The notes: generated from the sequence alone by a model not told the origin. A stretch of DNA of 64,000 bases from CAWFLT01 sp963816795 (GCA_963816795.1 CAWFLT010000004.1:186001-250000), one strand, 5' to 3'. Positions 49,489-61,944 are shown, counted from the first letter of the stretch. Program-made: numbers and translations.

Positions 49489-52266
49489 TTAACGCGCCGC
49501 TTCGTACAGTCGCAGCAGCCGCATCGACCACGGAGGCGCATCGGGCACGGTCGCGGTCTGCGTGATTCGGATGAACTTCGCGCGGACCGGCGCAAACGTG
49601 ATGATCGTGGTCGCCTCTGTCCCCTGACCTTCGGCGACCGGCGTACTCCAGGTCCGGCCATCCTCTGATACCTGCACCTGATAGCCGCGGGGAGCGGTCC
49701 AGACGGATGGTGCGCCGCCGCGTCCGCCCGCAACCGCCGGCGACGTGAATTGAATTTCGGTCAATGCGACGCTCGTGGGCAGTTCGATCTGGAACCACAT
49801 GCCGGCTTGTTGCGGCACACCCGTGCTCCAGCCCAGGTGGTTGAGGGCGCCGGCTGCGCTGCTGACGAAGTTGAAACCGCCCGCGGCGTTGGCCTGCGGC
49901 GGTGGGGCCGTATCGTGGCTCGCCGAGATTCGCCACGTGGCGTCGGCGACGAGCAAGCGCGGCAGCGACGCTTCCAGCTCCTCAACCGTCCACGCCGTCC
50001 TCCGATCGACCGTGGCTCGGCGGACCCTCGCGACGTCTTGAGTCGTGACGAACGCGCCGGTGTTGCCGAAGCTGTTGCGAACGTACGAAGCGACGTCTGC
50101 GATCCACTCGTCCTTGTTCGCGCCCATCGGGACCATTACCTGTGGATAGGTCTTGCCGTCAATGGGCCCGGTCAGCCCGTGCAGCAGAGCCTTCACCACG
50201 TAGTCGCGATGGCCAGTGACGCGCGGTGATCCGGCCAGCGACGGCGACAAGGTCGAACCCGCGCTCGCGCCAGGTGTCGGAGTGCCGCGGCCGTCATCGC
50301 TGTGGCACGAGAAGCAAAGCTCGTTGTAGATCGTGCTCCCGCGCTCGAACACGCGCTGCTGATCGGACGTCAGGATCGGGCCGCCGCGACCGCCACCCCG
50401 CCCGGCCGCTGGAGGATTCAGGATTCTGTCGGCAACGAACTGGACCCCGCGGGCCCTGTGCGCGTCTTTGGCCGCTTTCACGGACGCCGCGCCGTCCGCC
50501 ACCTTGAGAAGGTTGAGCGTCAGCATCGCCTGAATGACGACGTCGGTGTCTCTGTCAGTCGAGAGTGCGCGGTACTCGGCGGCGAACGACCGGTCACCGG
50601 CCTTGTAGAGACTCTCGCTGGCGCGAATCGCCTGAATTCGCATCTGCGGGTCGGCGTCACGAAGGACTTCGCGGGTCAACGGCGCACCGAGCGCCCCCAG
50701 TCCCTCGAGGGTCCACAGCGCGTGGAAGCGAGCCAGCGGATTCTTCGACGTCCTGACAAGCTGGTGGAGGGCTGGTACCACCGACTTGTCCTGCTTCAAC
50801 ACCAGCAGTTGCTGGGCAGTGTCACGCCACCAGCCGTTCGGATGCGAGAGACGCGCGACCAACTGCGCAGGCGTTTCGTTCAGCATTCGCGGCGGCGTCC
50901 GGTCGCGCGCCGTTCCGTCGTAGGTCAGGCGCCAGATGCGGCCACGGCGCATCGCTTTGTCGAGCTGGTACTGCTTGATCTTTTCGCGCAGGTACGTGCC
51001 TTCCTTCGCCCACTCGGCGCCCTCGATGATTCCGCGGTACATATCCGCGATGTAGATCGTGCCGTCAGGCGCCGTCGCAATGTCCACGGGACGGAACAAC
51101 GGGTCGAGCGAGCGGATGAACTCGGAGCGCGGGTACACATTCTGGAGCTGCGTGAGCCCCTCGGTCCTGACCGGCCTGAGCCGTCGAACGATGCGGCCGA
51201 CGACGTCGCCGTGCAGGTAGTCGCCGGCGAGATCCTTCGGCAGCCGATCGCCGCGATAGATCTCGTTTCCGGCGGCGGCCGTTCCGTAAATGAGCGAGCC
51301 ATCTGGCAGGCGCGTGCCCGGCAGTCCCGCCTGGATGTCGCCAATGAGGATGGGCGCGCCCCACACGATATTCAGATCCGGTTCGAACTGATCGGGCGGG
51401 GCGAACTGGCCGTAATGCACCGGAAACTGGAAGTACCCGGGCAGTCCGCTCGCGCCGTGTTGAAACCACACCTTGCCGGCGTTGTCCTGGCTCACGCCCC
51501 ACTGCGCACCGTTCGGCCCGGTGGGCTCCTTCAAGATCCCGGTGGGCGTCCAGCGCAGCCGGAACGCGTTCACCGTGCTGTAGAGCCAGTTGTCCATGGC
51601 CCAGAAGAGACTGGCGGGCTGGGACTCCATGGTGCCGGCCCGCCCGAAGTTCGTCGCGAACAAGTCCTTTCTGTCTGCGACGCCGTCACCGTTGGTATCG
51701 GTGTACTTCCACACCTCGTCCGCGTTCGTCTCCATCGTCAGCACGCAGTCGACGCCGAACGGCGTCGCGAACCGCGGAAACACCAGCTTGTCGACGAACA
51801 CCGTGTGATGTTCGTACACGCCGTCGTTGTCGCGATCCTCGTGCCTCGAGATCCGGCCGATCGGCGGAATCAGATCGATCCCCTCAGGCGTCTGGAAGTA
51901 GCCACGGACCTCGACCACGAACATGCGGCCGTTGCCGTCGAACGTCACTTGCGCCGGGTCCTCGATGATCGGGTCGGAGAGCACGGGCTCCAGCCGATAT
52001 CCGGGAGGCAGCCAGAAGCGCTTGACTTGTTCGGCGGGGGACAACGGGACCACCGGTGGCTTCGGCGACCAGTCGGCGTTCGCATTCGCCGGGTCCTTGG
52101 CGTCAGGTGCGGCCCCAGGACCTCGTCCACCGCCGGCAGTTTGAATGGCGCCGCGCCCGGTGGTTTGTGCGCTCTGGCCGATGTCGACCGCAGAAAGGGC
52201 CGACGCCGCCAGGGCCAGGGCCCCCACACCCGCAACAACCGTCAACAGATTGTGAGCTGCCCGCAT
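49489..52266 (-). CDS. PVC-type heme-binding dehydrogenase-like protein with discoidin-like C-terminus
   Basis: 925 residues, intact. After a signal peptide, residues about 80-470 are a sorbosone-dehydrogenase-like propeller (WLPPGYRLEPVLSDPIIEDP, DGTIYIADMYRGII). HEAT-like helices follow at about 480-640, then a cytochrome c domain with NELCFSCHSDDGRGTPT (heme at CFSCH). About 790-925 resembles an F5/8-type carbohydrate-binding sandwich (GYQVQVSEDGRTW, KFIRITQT). It probably oxidises a sugar outside the cytoplasmic membrane, passing electrons to the heme. It starts 15 bp after the GH5-like gene ends. Confidence 0.88.
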   Translation of the reverse strand: MRAAHNLLTVVAGVGALALAASALSAVDIGQSAQTTGRGAIQTAGGGRGPGAAPDAKDPANANADWSPKPPVVPLSPAEQVKRFWLPPGYRLEPVLSDPIIEDPAQVTFDGNGRMFVVEVRGYFQTPEGIDLIPPIGRISRHEDRDNDGVYEHHTVFVDKLVFPRFATPFGVDCVLTMETNADEVWKYTDTNGDGVADRKDLFATNFGRAGTMESQPASLFWAMDNWLYSTVNAFRLRWTPTGILKEPTGPNGAQWGVSQDNAGKVWFQHGASGLPGYFQFPVHYGQFAPPDQFEPDLNIVWGAPILIGDIQAGLPGTRLPDGSLIYGTAAAGNEIYRGDRLPKDLAGDYLHGDVVGRIVRRLRPVRTEGLTQLQNVYPRSEFIRSLDPLFRPVDIATAPDGTIYIADMYRGIIEGAEWAKEGTYLREKIKQYQLDKAMRRGRIWRLTYDGTARDRTPPRMLNETPAQLVARLSHPNGWWRDTAQQLLVLKQDKSVVPALHQLVRTSKNPLARFHALWTLEGLGALGAPLTREVLRDADPQMRIQAIRASESLYKAGDRSFAAEYRALSTDRDTDVVIQAMLTLNLLKVADGAASVKAAKDAHRARGVQFVADRILNPPAAGRGGGRGGPILTSDQQRVFERGSTIYNELCFSCHSDDGRGTPTPGASAGSTLSPSLAGSPRVTGHRDYVVKALLHGLTGPIDGKTYPQVMVPMGANKDEWIADVASYVRNSFGNTGAFVTTQDVARVRRATVDRRTAWTVEELEASLPRLLVADATWRISASHDTAPPPQANAAGGFNFVSSAAGALNHLGWSTGVPQQAGMWFQIELPTSVALTEIQFTSPAVAGGRGGAPSVWTAPRGYQVQVSEDGRTWSTPVAEGQGTEATTIITFAPVRAKFIRITQTATVPDAPPWSMRLLRLYEAAR

Positions 52267-52281
52267 GGCTGTCGGTGGCGG

Positions 52282-53371
52282 CTACTTGCTCCCGGTGATT
52301 TCCGAGAGCAAGCGGAAGAAGCCGCGCTTCCGCTCACTACTGAGCCCCCAGTTCACCGGCACCGACTGGTAGCCGTCATCGAAGCCTTCGCCCGTCATCC
52401 GGAAATCAAAGAAGCCCCACGAGGCGCCGGCGGCGACCGCCGCGGTGAAGTTGTTCTCCGCGCGGTCGAAGTCGAAATGGTCATCCTCGTTGAACAGGAT
52501 CGGCTTTGGAGTGTCCGCCGCGAGGGCGCGGGTCGTGCGAACCATCTCGCCAATGCGCGCGGGGTCGCTCACGCCGTTGCCGTGGAGCAGCAGGAAGTCG
52601 GAGGCGCGGACGACGTTCTCGCCGGGAATCGCGCCGCCGCCGTAGCTGGTGCTGACGAGCAGACGCCGTCCGTCGCGGCGCGCGGCGCGGACACGGGTGA
52701 TGAGCTCGTGGACGCGCGCGGACTTCAGGATGGCGTGGTCGTAGGCGGCGACGTTGCACTCGTTGTTCACCTCGACCAGCACGTTTCGCCATCCGCCGTC
52801 GAGCAGCCAGCGCGTCGCCGCGTCGGTTGCCGCGATGACGGCCGACTCGTCAGCGAGCCGCTGATCCTGGCCGAAATAGAAATAGCCGACGATCGCGACC
52901 ATGCCGAGCTCGTCGGCCCGGTCGAGGATGCGTCTCGAGCCGCGCCAGGTAGTCGGCGCGCAGCGTACCGTCGGCATTGAAGGCCGAGTTCTCCCACGGC
53001 TGCGTTTTCGAGTAGCCCTCCGGCGAGCCGCCCTGCAGGTTGATCGTGAACGCGAGCAGGCCGTGCTTCTTCCATTCCGGCATCGCGGCGACAAACTCGT
53101 TCGTGTTGCGGTCGGCGTCCCATTTTCCGGTGTCGGGATAGGCCCAGCGCGAGACGGTCTCGCGGTTTCGGTCGTCGAAGATGCCCTGGACCATCCGCGA
53201 GTTCATCAGCAGGCCTTCGACCTTGTGTCCGCGCCAGACGCGGCCCGCGTAGGTCGGCGCGCCGTTGATGTGAAACGCGTCGCGCACAATCGAGACGACC
53301 GTCTTCTCCGGGGCCGTCGCGACCATCGCGGAGACGGCAAGGCAGAGAGTGATCACGAGCCTCGTCTGCAT
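52282..53371 (-). CDS. Exported GH5-like TIM-barrel protein (frameshifted)
   Basis: A signal peptide (VITLCLAVSAMVA) precedes DAFHINGAPTYAGRVWRGHK, GLLAFTINLQGGSPEGYS, and, after a break near 52935, RADELGMVAIVGYFYFGQDQ, VLVEVNNECNV (acid/base Glu candidate) and KPILFNEDDHFDF (second Glu candidate). The layout fits clan-A glycoside hydrolases, but the family is not assigned. It is cotranscribed with the heme protein downstream. Confidence 0.72.
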
Positions 53372-53462
53372 TGGGGGAATGGTAGCTCAGCTCCACCGGA
53401 CAGGTTTTTCGCTTCATGGTGAAGCTTTTCGGTGACAATGTCTTCTCCCCACTGAGGCCTTT

Positions 53463-53855
53463 ATGAAGAAGCTTGCGCTGGTCGTCGCGTTCGCGCTCTG
53501 CGTCCTGCCCGCCTTTGCCGCCGAGGACTTCACCGGCAAGTGGTCGGGTTCGTTCACCGGTACGGATCCCAGCGGCTCGCCGGTGAACGAGAACGTGTTC
53601 CTGAACTTCGTGCACAAGGGCAGCGAGTTGACGGGCACCGCCGGTCCGGCAGTCGAGCGGCAGTGGAAGATCCTCAACGGGAAGGTGAACGAGAATTCCG
53701 TCGCCTTCGAGGTGCAGGGCGGCGGGGACACCGAGGGCGGGCCGCTTCTCAAGTTCGCGCTCACGTTCGCTGACGGACACCTGAAGGGTGACGTCAACGC
53801 CGAGCGCGGCGGCGAGAAAATGACGGCAAAGGTCGATCTCACACGCGTGAAGTAG
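53463..53855 (+). CDS. Small exported lipocalin-like hypothetical protein
   Basis: 130 residues, intact. A signal peptide ends at FAA. DFTGKWSGSFTGTDPSG, FVHKGSELTGTAGP and HLKGDVNAERGGEKMTAKVD suggest a small beta-barrel seen widely in Acidobacteria. A ribosome site GAGG lies about 7 bases before the ATG. It has a damaged relative at 63011-63230. Ligand unknown. Confidence 0.72.
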   Translation: MKKLALVVAFALCVLPAFAAEDFTGKWSGSFTGTDPSGSPVNENVFLNFVHKGSELTGTAGPAVERQWKILNGKVNENSVAFEVQGGGDTEGGPLLKFALTFADGHLKGDVNAERGGEKMTAKVDLTRVK

Positions 53856-53878
53856 CTCGATCGCGGTGTTCGGGCCCT

Positions 53879-55916
53879 TCAGATCGTCGGAGTCTGAATG
53901 GGCCCGACCGAGTAGGGACGCATCATCTCGTGGTCCTCGTGCTCCAGGATGTGGCAGTGCCACACGAATTGCCCGTCGAGATCGAAGGTGGCCTTCACCC
54001 GCGTGATCTCGCCAGGGTATGAGATGACCGTGTCCTTGGTGCCTCGTTCCCAGGCTTCCGGCGGCCGGACGACTCCCCCCGCCTCGCGGCCGATGACTTC
54101 AAATTGCACCATGTGAATGTGGATCGGGTGCGCGTCTTCCGTGAAGTTATGGATCTCCCACACTTCAGTCGCGCCCGGTGCGGGGGTCTCCGTGATCGCA
54201 TCGGTCCATCGCAGCGGATTCACCTCGCCTCCGGGCGCGACCGTGCCCAGCAGGGCCATCGTCGGACCGAACGGCACGGCAGCCGGATCGTCGCACGCCA
54301 TCTTGAGATTCGCTGGCTGATGTTTCCGATGGCCGTGCCCGGGATGCCCATCCACGCGCACCGTCCGTGATTCCGCCTCGCTCAGTGACAATTGCCGGAC
54401 GATTCCGCCTTCAGGCAGCACAACCGACGGTGGCAGAACGAGCGCCTCGGGCGGAATGCTCAGGTCAATGGAGCGTGCCGGCCTGACCCGGAACTGCATG
54501 ACCATTCCCGTGGTGCGCCGATCCGCTGCGTCAAAATCGAGGTCCGGCTCGCCGCCGCAGAACGGCTCGTCGGGGCCGGCGTTCAGAAGAACAATCTCGG
54601 TTCCCGCTGGAACCTCGGTGAAATCCACAATGACATCGGCCCGCTCAGCGGGCCCCATGAGCAGACTGATCGAGTCTGACAGGGGCCGGCAGAAACCCGC
54701 CGTCCGCGCCGATTTGCCAGAACGGCAATCCCGCTCTCGACAGCCTGAGGATGAGAAACCGCGAGTCGCAGCCGTTCAGGAAGCGGAAGCGATAGCGTCG
54801 TTGCTCGACGTCGAGGTAGGGCCACGTCCGGCCATTGACGATCATCGTGTTGCCAAAGAACTCCGGATTCCAGATCGGCGGAACGTCGCTGGGGCCGCTG
54901 CAAGCCGGCTGGGGGATGAAGGGAATCTTCAACTGCCCCGTCTGCAGCCCCTCAAAGAACGCGCGGTGATCCGGATAGAAGAGCGACCCATCGGCATTGA
55001 ACGATCGATCCTGAATCGCGATGGGAATCTCGTAGCAGGTCAGGCCCGGGGAGTCGCCAATCGCGGGAGCCGGTCCAGGCAGCGTGCCCGCCGGCAGATC
55101 GTCCGCGCCACCGCGGATCAAATAGAAACCGGCTGGGCCGGCATAGACGTTGGCTCGTGTCAGACCAATGGCATGATCGTGGTACCAGAGCGTTGAGGCA
55201 CGCTGGTCGTTGGGATACCTGAACCTGGCGGTGCCCGGAGCCCACGTGCCGCCCCACCGCGCGCCGAACTTGGCACGGAAGAAGTTGTACCAGGTACCAG
55301 TCGTCGCGAACCCCGCGGGAATGTTGTTGGCGGCCGGAGGTACCAGGCTTCCGGGTAGCCATCGCTTTCGTCCGTCGTGTGGCCACCGTGCAAGTGCGTC
55401 ACGATGGGCACGGGGCCGCGGTACGGTCGTGGATCGTCGCCGTGCATGTCTCTCCCGGCGATTCCGCCCGGAGGGTTCGCCCAATGGACTGTCTGATCGA
55501 CCGGTAACAGGTGCGGCAGATAGTTCCCGCTGCCGTCCATGAGTTGGTTCATCCACGTGACTTCGACGTGCCGGTTCACCGTCGCTTCAATCGTGAACGC
55601 TGGGGAGTGGAATGTGCCAGCGTCGGTCGTTGATCCGTAGCCCCAAACGGTCGTTGGCCGGTGCGGCGCCGGCAGAATCTGCTGTGTGAACTGACGGACA
55701 GCCACTCGGTAGTAATCAACGGTCGGACTGCTCGCCGCTTTGGGCATCGCCGGAGGAATGACCAGCGGGGTGACAAACTTCCGAATGACTTCCGGCGGCA
55801 GGGTCCCGCCCGGAATCTGCGCCGCGACTCGGGTCCAGAACCCGAGCTTCGGGACTGAAATACACGGCCACGCCGCCGTTCGCTGCCAGCTTCAAAAACC
55901 GTCGTCTCGTCGTCAT
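53879..55916 (-). CDS. Tat-exported multicopper oxidase, CotA/bilirubin-oxidase-like (frameshifted)
   Basis: The ATG at 55916 gives TTRRRFLKLAANGGVAV (Tat). Copper sites appear in order across frames: VTHLHGGHT, LWYHDHAIGLTRANVYAG, DAHPIHIHMVQFEVIG and FVWHCHILEHEDHEMMRP (type 1 plus trinuclear ligands). All four copper motifs are intact. Breaks lie near 55830, 55340 and 54680. It oxidises phenols, bilirubin or metals with reduction of oxygen to water; the substrate is not predictable. Confidence 0.9.
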
Positions 55917-56188
55917 GTGGTCACCTGTCGTCGGTCCCGTCAATGCCCTGCGAACTGGTCTCACTAGAGCAAGGCCGGTGCCGAACGCCTGTCGGCCTGG
56001 CGTCAGGAAACTGTGGTCGAAATGGAGCCTTCGGTCGGGCCAGTCGCGGAGTTCTTCGCAGGACCGAGGGTTATTACGCTTCAGAGACGATCGGCTGCAT
56101 GCGGGGCAGACTGCCACTTTCCGGCGGTCTCCCATCCGTGTAGAGTGGCACCATCAGGAACGTGCCTTTGCGGCCCGATAGGAGCCTT

Positions 56189-58928
56189 ATGCGTCGTGTT
56201 GCCCTCTCGCCGATCACTCTGGCGTTCGTGCTGCTCTTGACTGTGGTCGGCCGCCAGCCGGCGTTCATGCAGACTCCGACCCCACCAGCCCCGCCGCTGC
56301 CGGCGCAGGCTGCGCCGACGCAGATTCCGCTCGATCTCTTCCAGGTACCGGACGGATTTGAAGTCACGTTGTGGGCGGCGACGCCGCTGCTCCGCAACCC
56401 GACCAACATCGACATCGACAAGGACGGCCGGATCTGGGTGGCCGAAGGCGTGCGCTATCGGTCCCACCACGCCCGCCAGCCCGAAGGCGATCGCATCGTC
56501 GTCGTCGAAGACAAAGACAAGGACGGGAAGGCCGATTCGACGCACACCTTCGTGCAGGAACCCGGGCTCATCGCGCCGCTCGGGGTCTCGGTCATCGACA
56601 ACAAGATCATCGTCGCGCAGCCGCCCGACATGATTGTCTACACGGACGTCGATCGGAATCTGCGCTTCGATCCGGCGGTGGACAAGCGCGAAGTGCTGCT
56701 GACCGGTTTCCAGGGGATCAATCACGACCACTCGCTGCACTCCGTCACGGTCGGTCCCGACGGCAAGTGGGTGTGGAACTCCGGCAACATGGGCGCGATG
56801 TTCACCGACCGGTCGGGCAAGACGTTCCGCATCTTCAGCGCCTACCGGCCCGGTCCCGTCGGTCCGTTCAAGTTTCCGCACGATCCGGCGCCGTATGCCG
56901 GCAAGCCCAGCGACGACGGCCATGTGTACATCGGGGGCTTCACCGCGCGGATGAATGCGGATGGCACCAACGTCGAGATCATCGGGCACAACTACCGCAA
57001 CAGCTACGAACAGTCGGTGACGTCGCTCGGCGACGTCTTTCAGAACGACAACGACGATCCCCCGGCCTGTCGTGTGAGCTGGGTGATGGAGTACGCGAAC
57101 TTCGGCTTCTCGTCGAATGACGGCCAGAGGAGCTGGGGCGCAGACCGGCGACCCGGGCAGACGATTCCGATCGCGGAGTGGCGTCAGGAGGATCCGGGCA
57201 TGATGCCGGCCGGTGACGTGTACGGCGGCGGGTCGCCGACCGGGAATGTGTTCTACGAAAACGGCGCGCTCGGCGCCGCGTTCGCCGGGACGTTTCTCGC
57301 GGCCGACGCCGGGCGCAACGAGATCTTCTCCTACCAGCCGGCGCGTCAGGGCGCCGGCTTCGCGCTCGATCGGAAAGTGTTCATGACGTCGAACGTCAAG
57401 CAGCAGTATGCCGGGTCGGACTTCGTCATGGGGACGACCGGGGTGACCCGCGCCATCCACACGCTCTTCCGGCCGTCGGATATCGCCGTCGGTCCCGATG
57501 GCGCGCTGTACGTCAGCGACTGGATCGACCCGCGCGTCGGCGGTCACCAGGATCTGGACGACAGTCTGTCCGGAGCGATCTATCGCATCGCGCCGAAGGG
57601 GTTCGTTCCGAACGTGCCGAAGCTTCGACGCCGCGACGATCGACGGCCTGATCACCGCGCTGCGGTCGCCGGCCGTCAACGTTCGCGCGATCGGATTCGA
57701 GGGATTGAAGGCGCGCGGCGCGGCGGCCGTGAACGCGGTCGCGGCCCTGCTCAAGGATCCCAGCCCCTATATCCGTGGCCGGGCCATCTATCTTCTTTAT
57801 CAGCTGGGCCCTGAGGGTCGGAAGCGAGCGGGATCACCGGAGTCGCACACCGATCCCGACGATGCGCATCACGGCCTATCGCGCGATGCGGCGCGCGGGG
57901 CTCGACGTGATGCCGGTCGCCTGCCCGTCTCGCCCAGGACAAGGACGCCGGCGTCCGCCGCGAGGTGGCGCTGTCGATGCGCGACCAGCCCGCTGCTGCC
58001 TCGATGGACATCCTGGTCGCGATCGCGCGCGGCTACGACGGAGCAGGATCGAACTTACCTGGAGGCGTTCGGCACCGGTGCGACCGGAAAAGAGCCCGCG
58101 CTCTACGATCGTCTGAAGCGCGACCTCGGCGTGAAGGACGATCCGATGACCTGGTCCGGCAGCTTCGCGCGGCTCGCGTGGCGGCTGCACGTGCCGGCGG
58201 CGGTGGCAGATCTGACCGCGCGGGCGAAGTCACCCAAGCTGTCGATCGCGGATCGGCGCCTCGCCATCGACACGCTGGCGTTCACCACTGACCCCGCCGC
58301 GTCGAAGGCGATGCTCAGTCTCGCCGAGCCGAACAGTCCGGTGCGCGAGCCGGCGACGTGGTGGCTGTTGAACCGGATGTCCAACAGCTGGGCGAGTCAC
58401 GATCTCAGACCCGCGCTCAAGGCGGCCGGGATCTACGATCCCGATTCGATCAAATTGCAGGAGATAGTCGTCCCGCCGGCGCCGGCGGATCTGCCGCAGC
58501 TCTCGATCGACGAGATCGTCCGTCTCAAGGGCGACGCGGCCCGCGGGAAAACCGCGGCGGCGCGCTGCGTGATGTGCCACTCCATCGACGGCGCCGGCGC
58601 CGAGCTTGGTCCGGCTCTGGATGGCTGGGGACGCGGCAAGTCGGCCGAGGTGATCGCGAGAGCGCTGGTCACTCCGAGCGCGGAGATCGCGCTGGGCTAC
58701 GAGGGCATGGAAATCAGGACCAAGGACGGGCTGACCATCCACGGCGTGCTCATCAAAGATGGCGACCCGCTCATGATGCGCAGCATGGGCGGGATCACGC
58801 AGATCATTCCTCCCACCGTGGTGGCCAATCGCCGGCGGATGACGAGCTCGCTGATGCTGAGCGCCGCGCAACTTGGGCTCACCGCGCAGGACATCGCGGA
58901 CCTCATCGCGTTTCTCAGCGCGAAGTGA
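56189..58928 (+). CDS. PVC-type heme protein with propeller, HEAT repeats and cytochrome c (frameshifted)
   Basis: ATG 56189 with TAGGAG upstream and a signal peptide. Propeller: FQVPDGFEVTLWAATPLLRN, DKDGRIWVAEGVRYR, GINHDHSLHSVTVGPDGKWV, RPSDIAVGPDGALYVSDW. HEAT repeats follow (VNVRAIGFEGLKARGA, GVRREVALSMRD) across breaks near 57622, 57845-57900 and 58040. The heme domain has ARCVMCHSIDGAGAELGPAL and the family end TSSLMLSAAQLGLTAQDIADLIAFL. Likely an exported sugar oxidase-type electron donor. The stop overlaps the kinase GTG by 4 bp. Confidence 0.86.
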
Positions 58929-61512
58929 GCCCGCTCCGCTCCGGCGAACTTCTCGGCCCGTACGAGATCGTCGCCCCGCTCGGTGCCGGCGGTATGGGCG
59001 AAGTCTACGAGGCACGAGACACGCGCCTCGGCCGTGCGGTCGCGATCAAGGTCTCGCAGGAACGCTTCAGCGATCGGTTCGAACGTGAGTCGCGCACGCT
59101 CTCGACGCTGAACCATCCCAACATCTGTCAGCTCTACGACGTCGGTCCCAACTACCTGGTCATGGAGCTGGTGGACGGGACACCCGTCGCTCCCGTTGAC
59201 ACGCCGAGGCGCCTGCTCGATCTGGCCGTGCAGATGGCCGACGGCCTGTCGGCGGCGCACGCCAAGGGCATCGTCCACCGGGACCTGAAGCCGGACAACA
59301 TTCTCGTCGGCCGCGATGGGCGGGTGAAGATCCTGGACTTCGGCTGGCCACCGAACGGCGTGCGGCCGCCAGCGGCGACGAAACCGCGACCGGCATTGCC
59401 AGGACCGATCCGGGCACCGTGCTCGGCACCGTCAACTACATGTCGCCAGAGCAGGCGCGTGGCGACGCGAATCTGACCGCGCAATCAGATCAGTTTGCGC
59501 TGGGCCTCGTGCTCTACGAGCTGGCGGCGGGCAAGCGGGCGTTCCAGCGTCAGAGCGCCGCCGAGACGATGGCCGCGATTATCCGCGACGAGGCCGAGCC
59601 GTTGCCGCCGCCGACGCCGGCGCCGCTCCGCTGGATCATCGAACGCCTGCTGGCGAAGGACGCGGCGGAACGGTACGACTCGACGCGCGACCTCTATCGG
59701 GAGCTCCGGCAGATCCGCGACCGGTTCTCTGATGCCACGAGTGCATCGAACCTCGCGCCAGACGCGCCGGCACGGATCCGCAACGTGCGGCCCGGAGTGA
59801 TACTGACCGCCGGACTCGTCGCCGGCGGCCTGGTCGCCGGCGCCGCGATGTGGAGGCTCGGCGCCATTCGCGGATCGGACGGGTCGGGAGCCGATCTGTC
59901 CAGCTATCGGTTCGCGCCCATAGCGACGGAACCTTCAGGTGAATGGGAACCCGCCTGGTCCCCGGACGGAACGAGCATCGCGTACGTCGCGAACGTCAAC
60001 GGGTTGAGACAGGTGTTCACCCGTTCGGTCGGGTCATCCGATGCGGCGCAGATCACGCAAAGCCCGGGCGGCGCGTCGAGCCCGTCCTGGTCGCCGGACG
60101 GGACGACGATCTACTTCAGTTCCGGCGGCGCGCTGTGGGCCGTGGGCAGCGCCGGTGGCACGCCCGACCGCATCTTCGAACGCGCCGGCAGCTACACCGT
60201 GCATTCGGACGGGAAAACGATTCTCTTCCAGCGAAGCGGCGGGCTGTGGATTGGCGCCCGCGGCGAGGAGCCTCGGCCGTGGGATCTCCCGAAAGAGATA
60301 GCCGACGAGTTGCTGGCAAGAGGGAGGCTGAGCGTTCTCGGTACGAGCATCGCGTTCTCTCCGGATTGTTCGAAGGTGGCCGTTCTCACCGGTGCGGATG
60401 TGTGGCTGCTGCCGTATCCCGCCGGCGAAGCGCGGCGGTTGGCGGTCGCCGACGTGCAAGCGGCGAGTTGGATGCCCGACAGCCGTCGTCTTGTGCTCAC
60501 ACGGATCCCCGGGCCGGAGTCTCACACGCTTTCGATGCTCGATACGGTCACTGGCAATCATCGGATGTTCTATGCCAGCCCGGAGGCCCTGACTTCCGCG
60601 GTCGTCTCGCGAGATGGGAAGCGTCTCGCCTACGACACCGGCCGCCTGCAGTGGCACCTCATCGAAATCGCCGTCGCGGACGGCCGAATGCGCACGCTTC
60701 GCGCGACCTTCGGCATGTCCTTGTCTCCCGCATGGGCTCCGGCGGGGGCCAGTTATCTGTTTGCCGTCCGCCGCGGCGAGCGATGGGGCATCGACGCCGC
60801 CTCCGCGACCGAGCGCCTCTCCCGGCGCGTGGTGGAAGTGAGTGAGGGCGGGGTCAATCAGCCGCAGTGGGCACCGGACGGGAGCCAGTTCACGTTTCTG
60901 TGGGAGCGGCCGGTTGGTGGGCAATTGATGCTCTCGAACACCTCTGGACGAACGGCGCCGCTGGATCCGGGCGCGCGAGGCCGGACCGCCGATGCCGTCT
61001 GGGCGGCCGATGGGAGCCACGTGATCTACACGCGGGTTGACGGCCAGACACTTCAAGTGGCGCGCGCACGGCCGGGGTCGTCGGCCAGCCCCGAAGTTCT
61101 CGCGAGCTATGGGCCGGACGAGGCCGCACGCCGCCGGATTCCGGTGGCCCTGTCGCCCGCGGGAGACTGGCTCCTCACGCGATCGGGAGGCCCGCAACCG
61201 GCGCTCGTTCTCGTCGCGCCGGACTTCACGCGTGAGCGGCCGTTGACAGCGCGCCCGCTCAGGCCGGTGGGGTTCTCGAAGGACGGCCGCGAGGTGTTCG
61301 GGATGCTTCAGGACACGAGTGGCGGCGGGGCCTGGCACCTGTGGGCGGTGGACGTGGCCACGGGACGAGAGCGCCGCGTGGCCGCGATCGATTTCCCGGC
61401 GGCCACTCAGAGCGCCGCCGGTTTCAGCCTCCACCCGGACGGCACGCGCTTCGCGACGTCGATCCAGATCTGGCCCTCCGATATCTGGATGCTCGAGGGG
61501 TTCGATCGGTGA
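58925..61512 (+). CDS. Ser/Thr kinase with WD40/TolB-like propeller (frameshifted at DFG)
   Basis: GTG at 58925. LLGPYEIVAPLGAGGMGEVYEA, VAIKVSQERF, HRDLKPDNILVG (about residue 117), then KILDFG followed by a lost base at about 59342. Restoring one C gives DFGLATERRAA and the conserved GTVNYMSPEQARGD. A transmembrane helix (about 295-312) and a periplasmic propeller (EWEPAWSPDGTSIAYVAN and repeats) complete it. It overlaps neighbours on both sides by 4 bp, so it is probably made together with the channel and antiporter. Confidence 0.88.
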
Positions 61513-61944
61513 TCTCGAAACTGTTCATCGGTTGGTGCCTGATGGCCCTTTGCGTGACTATTCACGCCACCGGGGTGGCCGCAGTCATGCGTGGGGTGCG
61601 CGGCCAAGGCGCTCACGCGCGACCAATCTGGTCGTGGGCCTGGCTGTTCGTTCGCCTCGCTGGTTGGATCGTTCTGCTCCACCTGCTCGAGATCACGATC
61701 TGGGCAGTCTTCTATGTCTGGTCGCTCGCGATGCCAGACCTGACCTCCGCACTCTATTTCAGCGCGGTGACGTACACGACGACGGGCTACGGCGATCTGG
61801 TGCTGCCACGAGAATGGCAGTTGCTCAGCGGCATCGAGGCGCTGACGGGCATCCTGATGTGCGGGTGGTCCACCGGGCTTCTTCTTCGCCGTGTTCAGCA
61901 GGATATTCCAGTCGGAACCCCGATCAGTGGACCCTGCACCATGA
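61509..61944 (+). CDS. Two-helix K+ channel protein (frameshifted near C-terminus)
   Basis: About 144 residues from GTG 61509. Hydrophobic helices (LFIGWCLMALCVTIHATGVA, LAGWIVLLHLLEITIWAVFY) flank the pore loop SAVTYTTTGYGDLVLP, whose TTGYG is a potassium selectivity filter. The last helix is SGIEALTGILMCGWSTG. A break near 61875 is inferred, because the shifted frame reads GFFFAVFSRIFQSEPRS and stops at 61942-61944, overlapping the antiporter ATG. No RCK domain. It resembles the ion-channel-2 family. Confidence 0.8.

Noticed and set aside
50302..52980. 892-codon plus-strand frame
   Set aside because: Antisense shadow of the intact 925-residue heme protein; its Arg/Val/Asp-rich composition is typical of GC-rich reverse frames.
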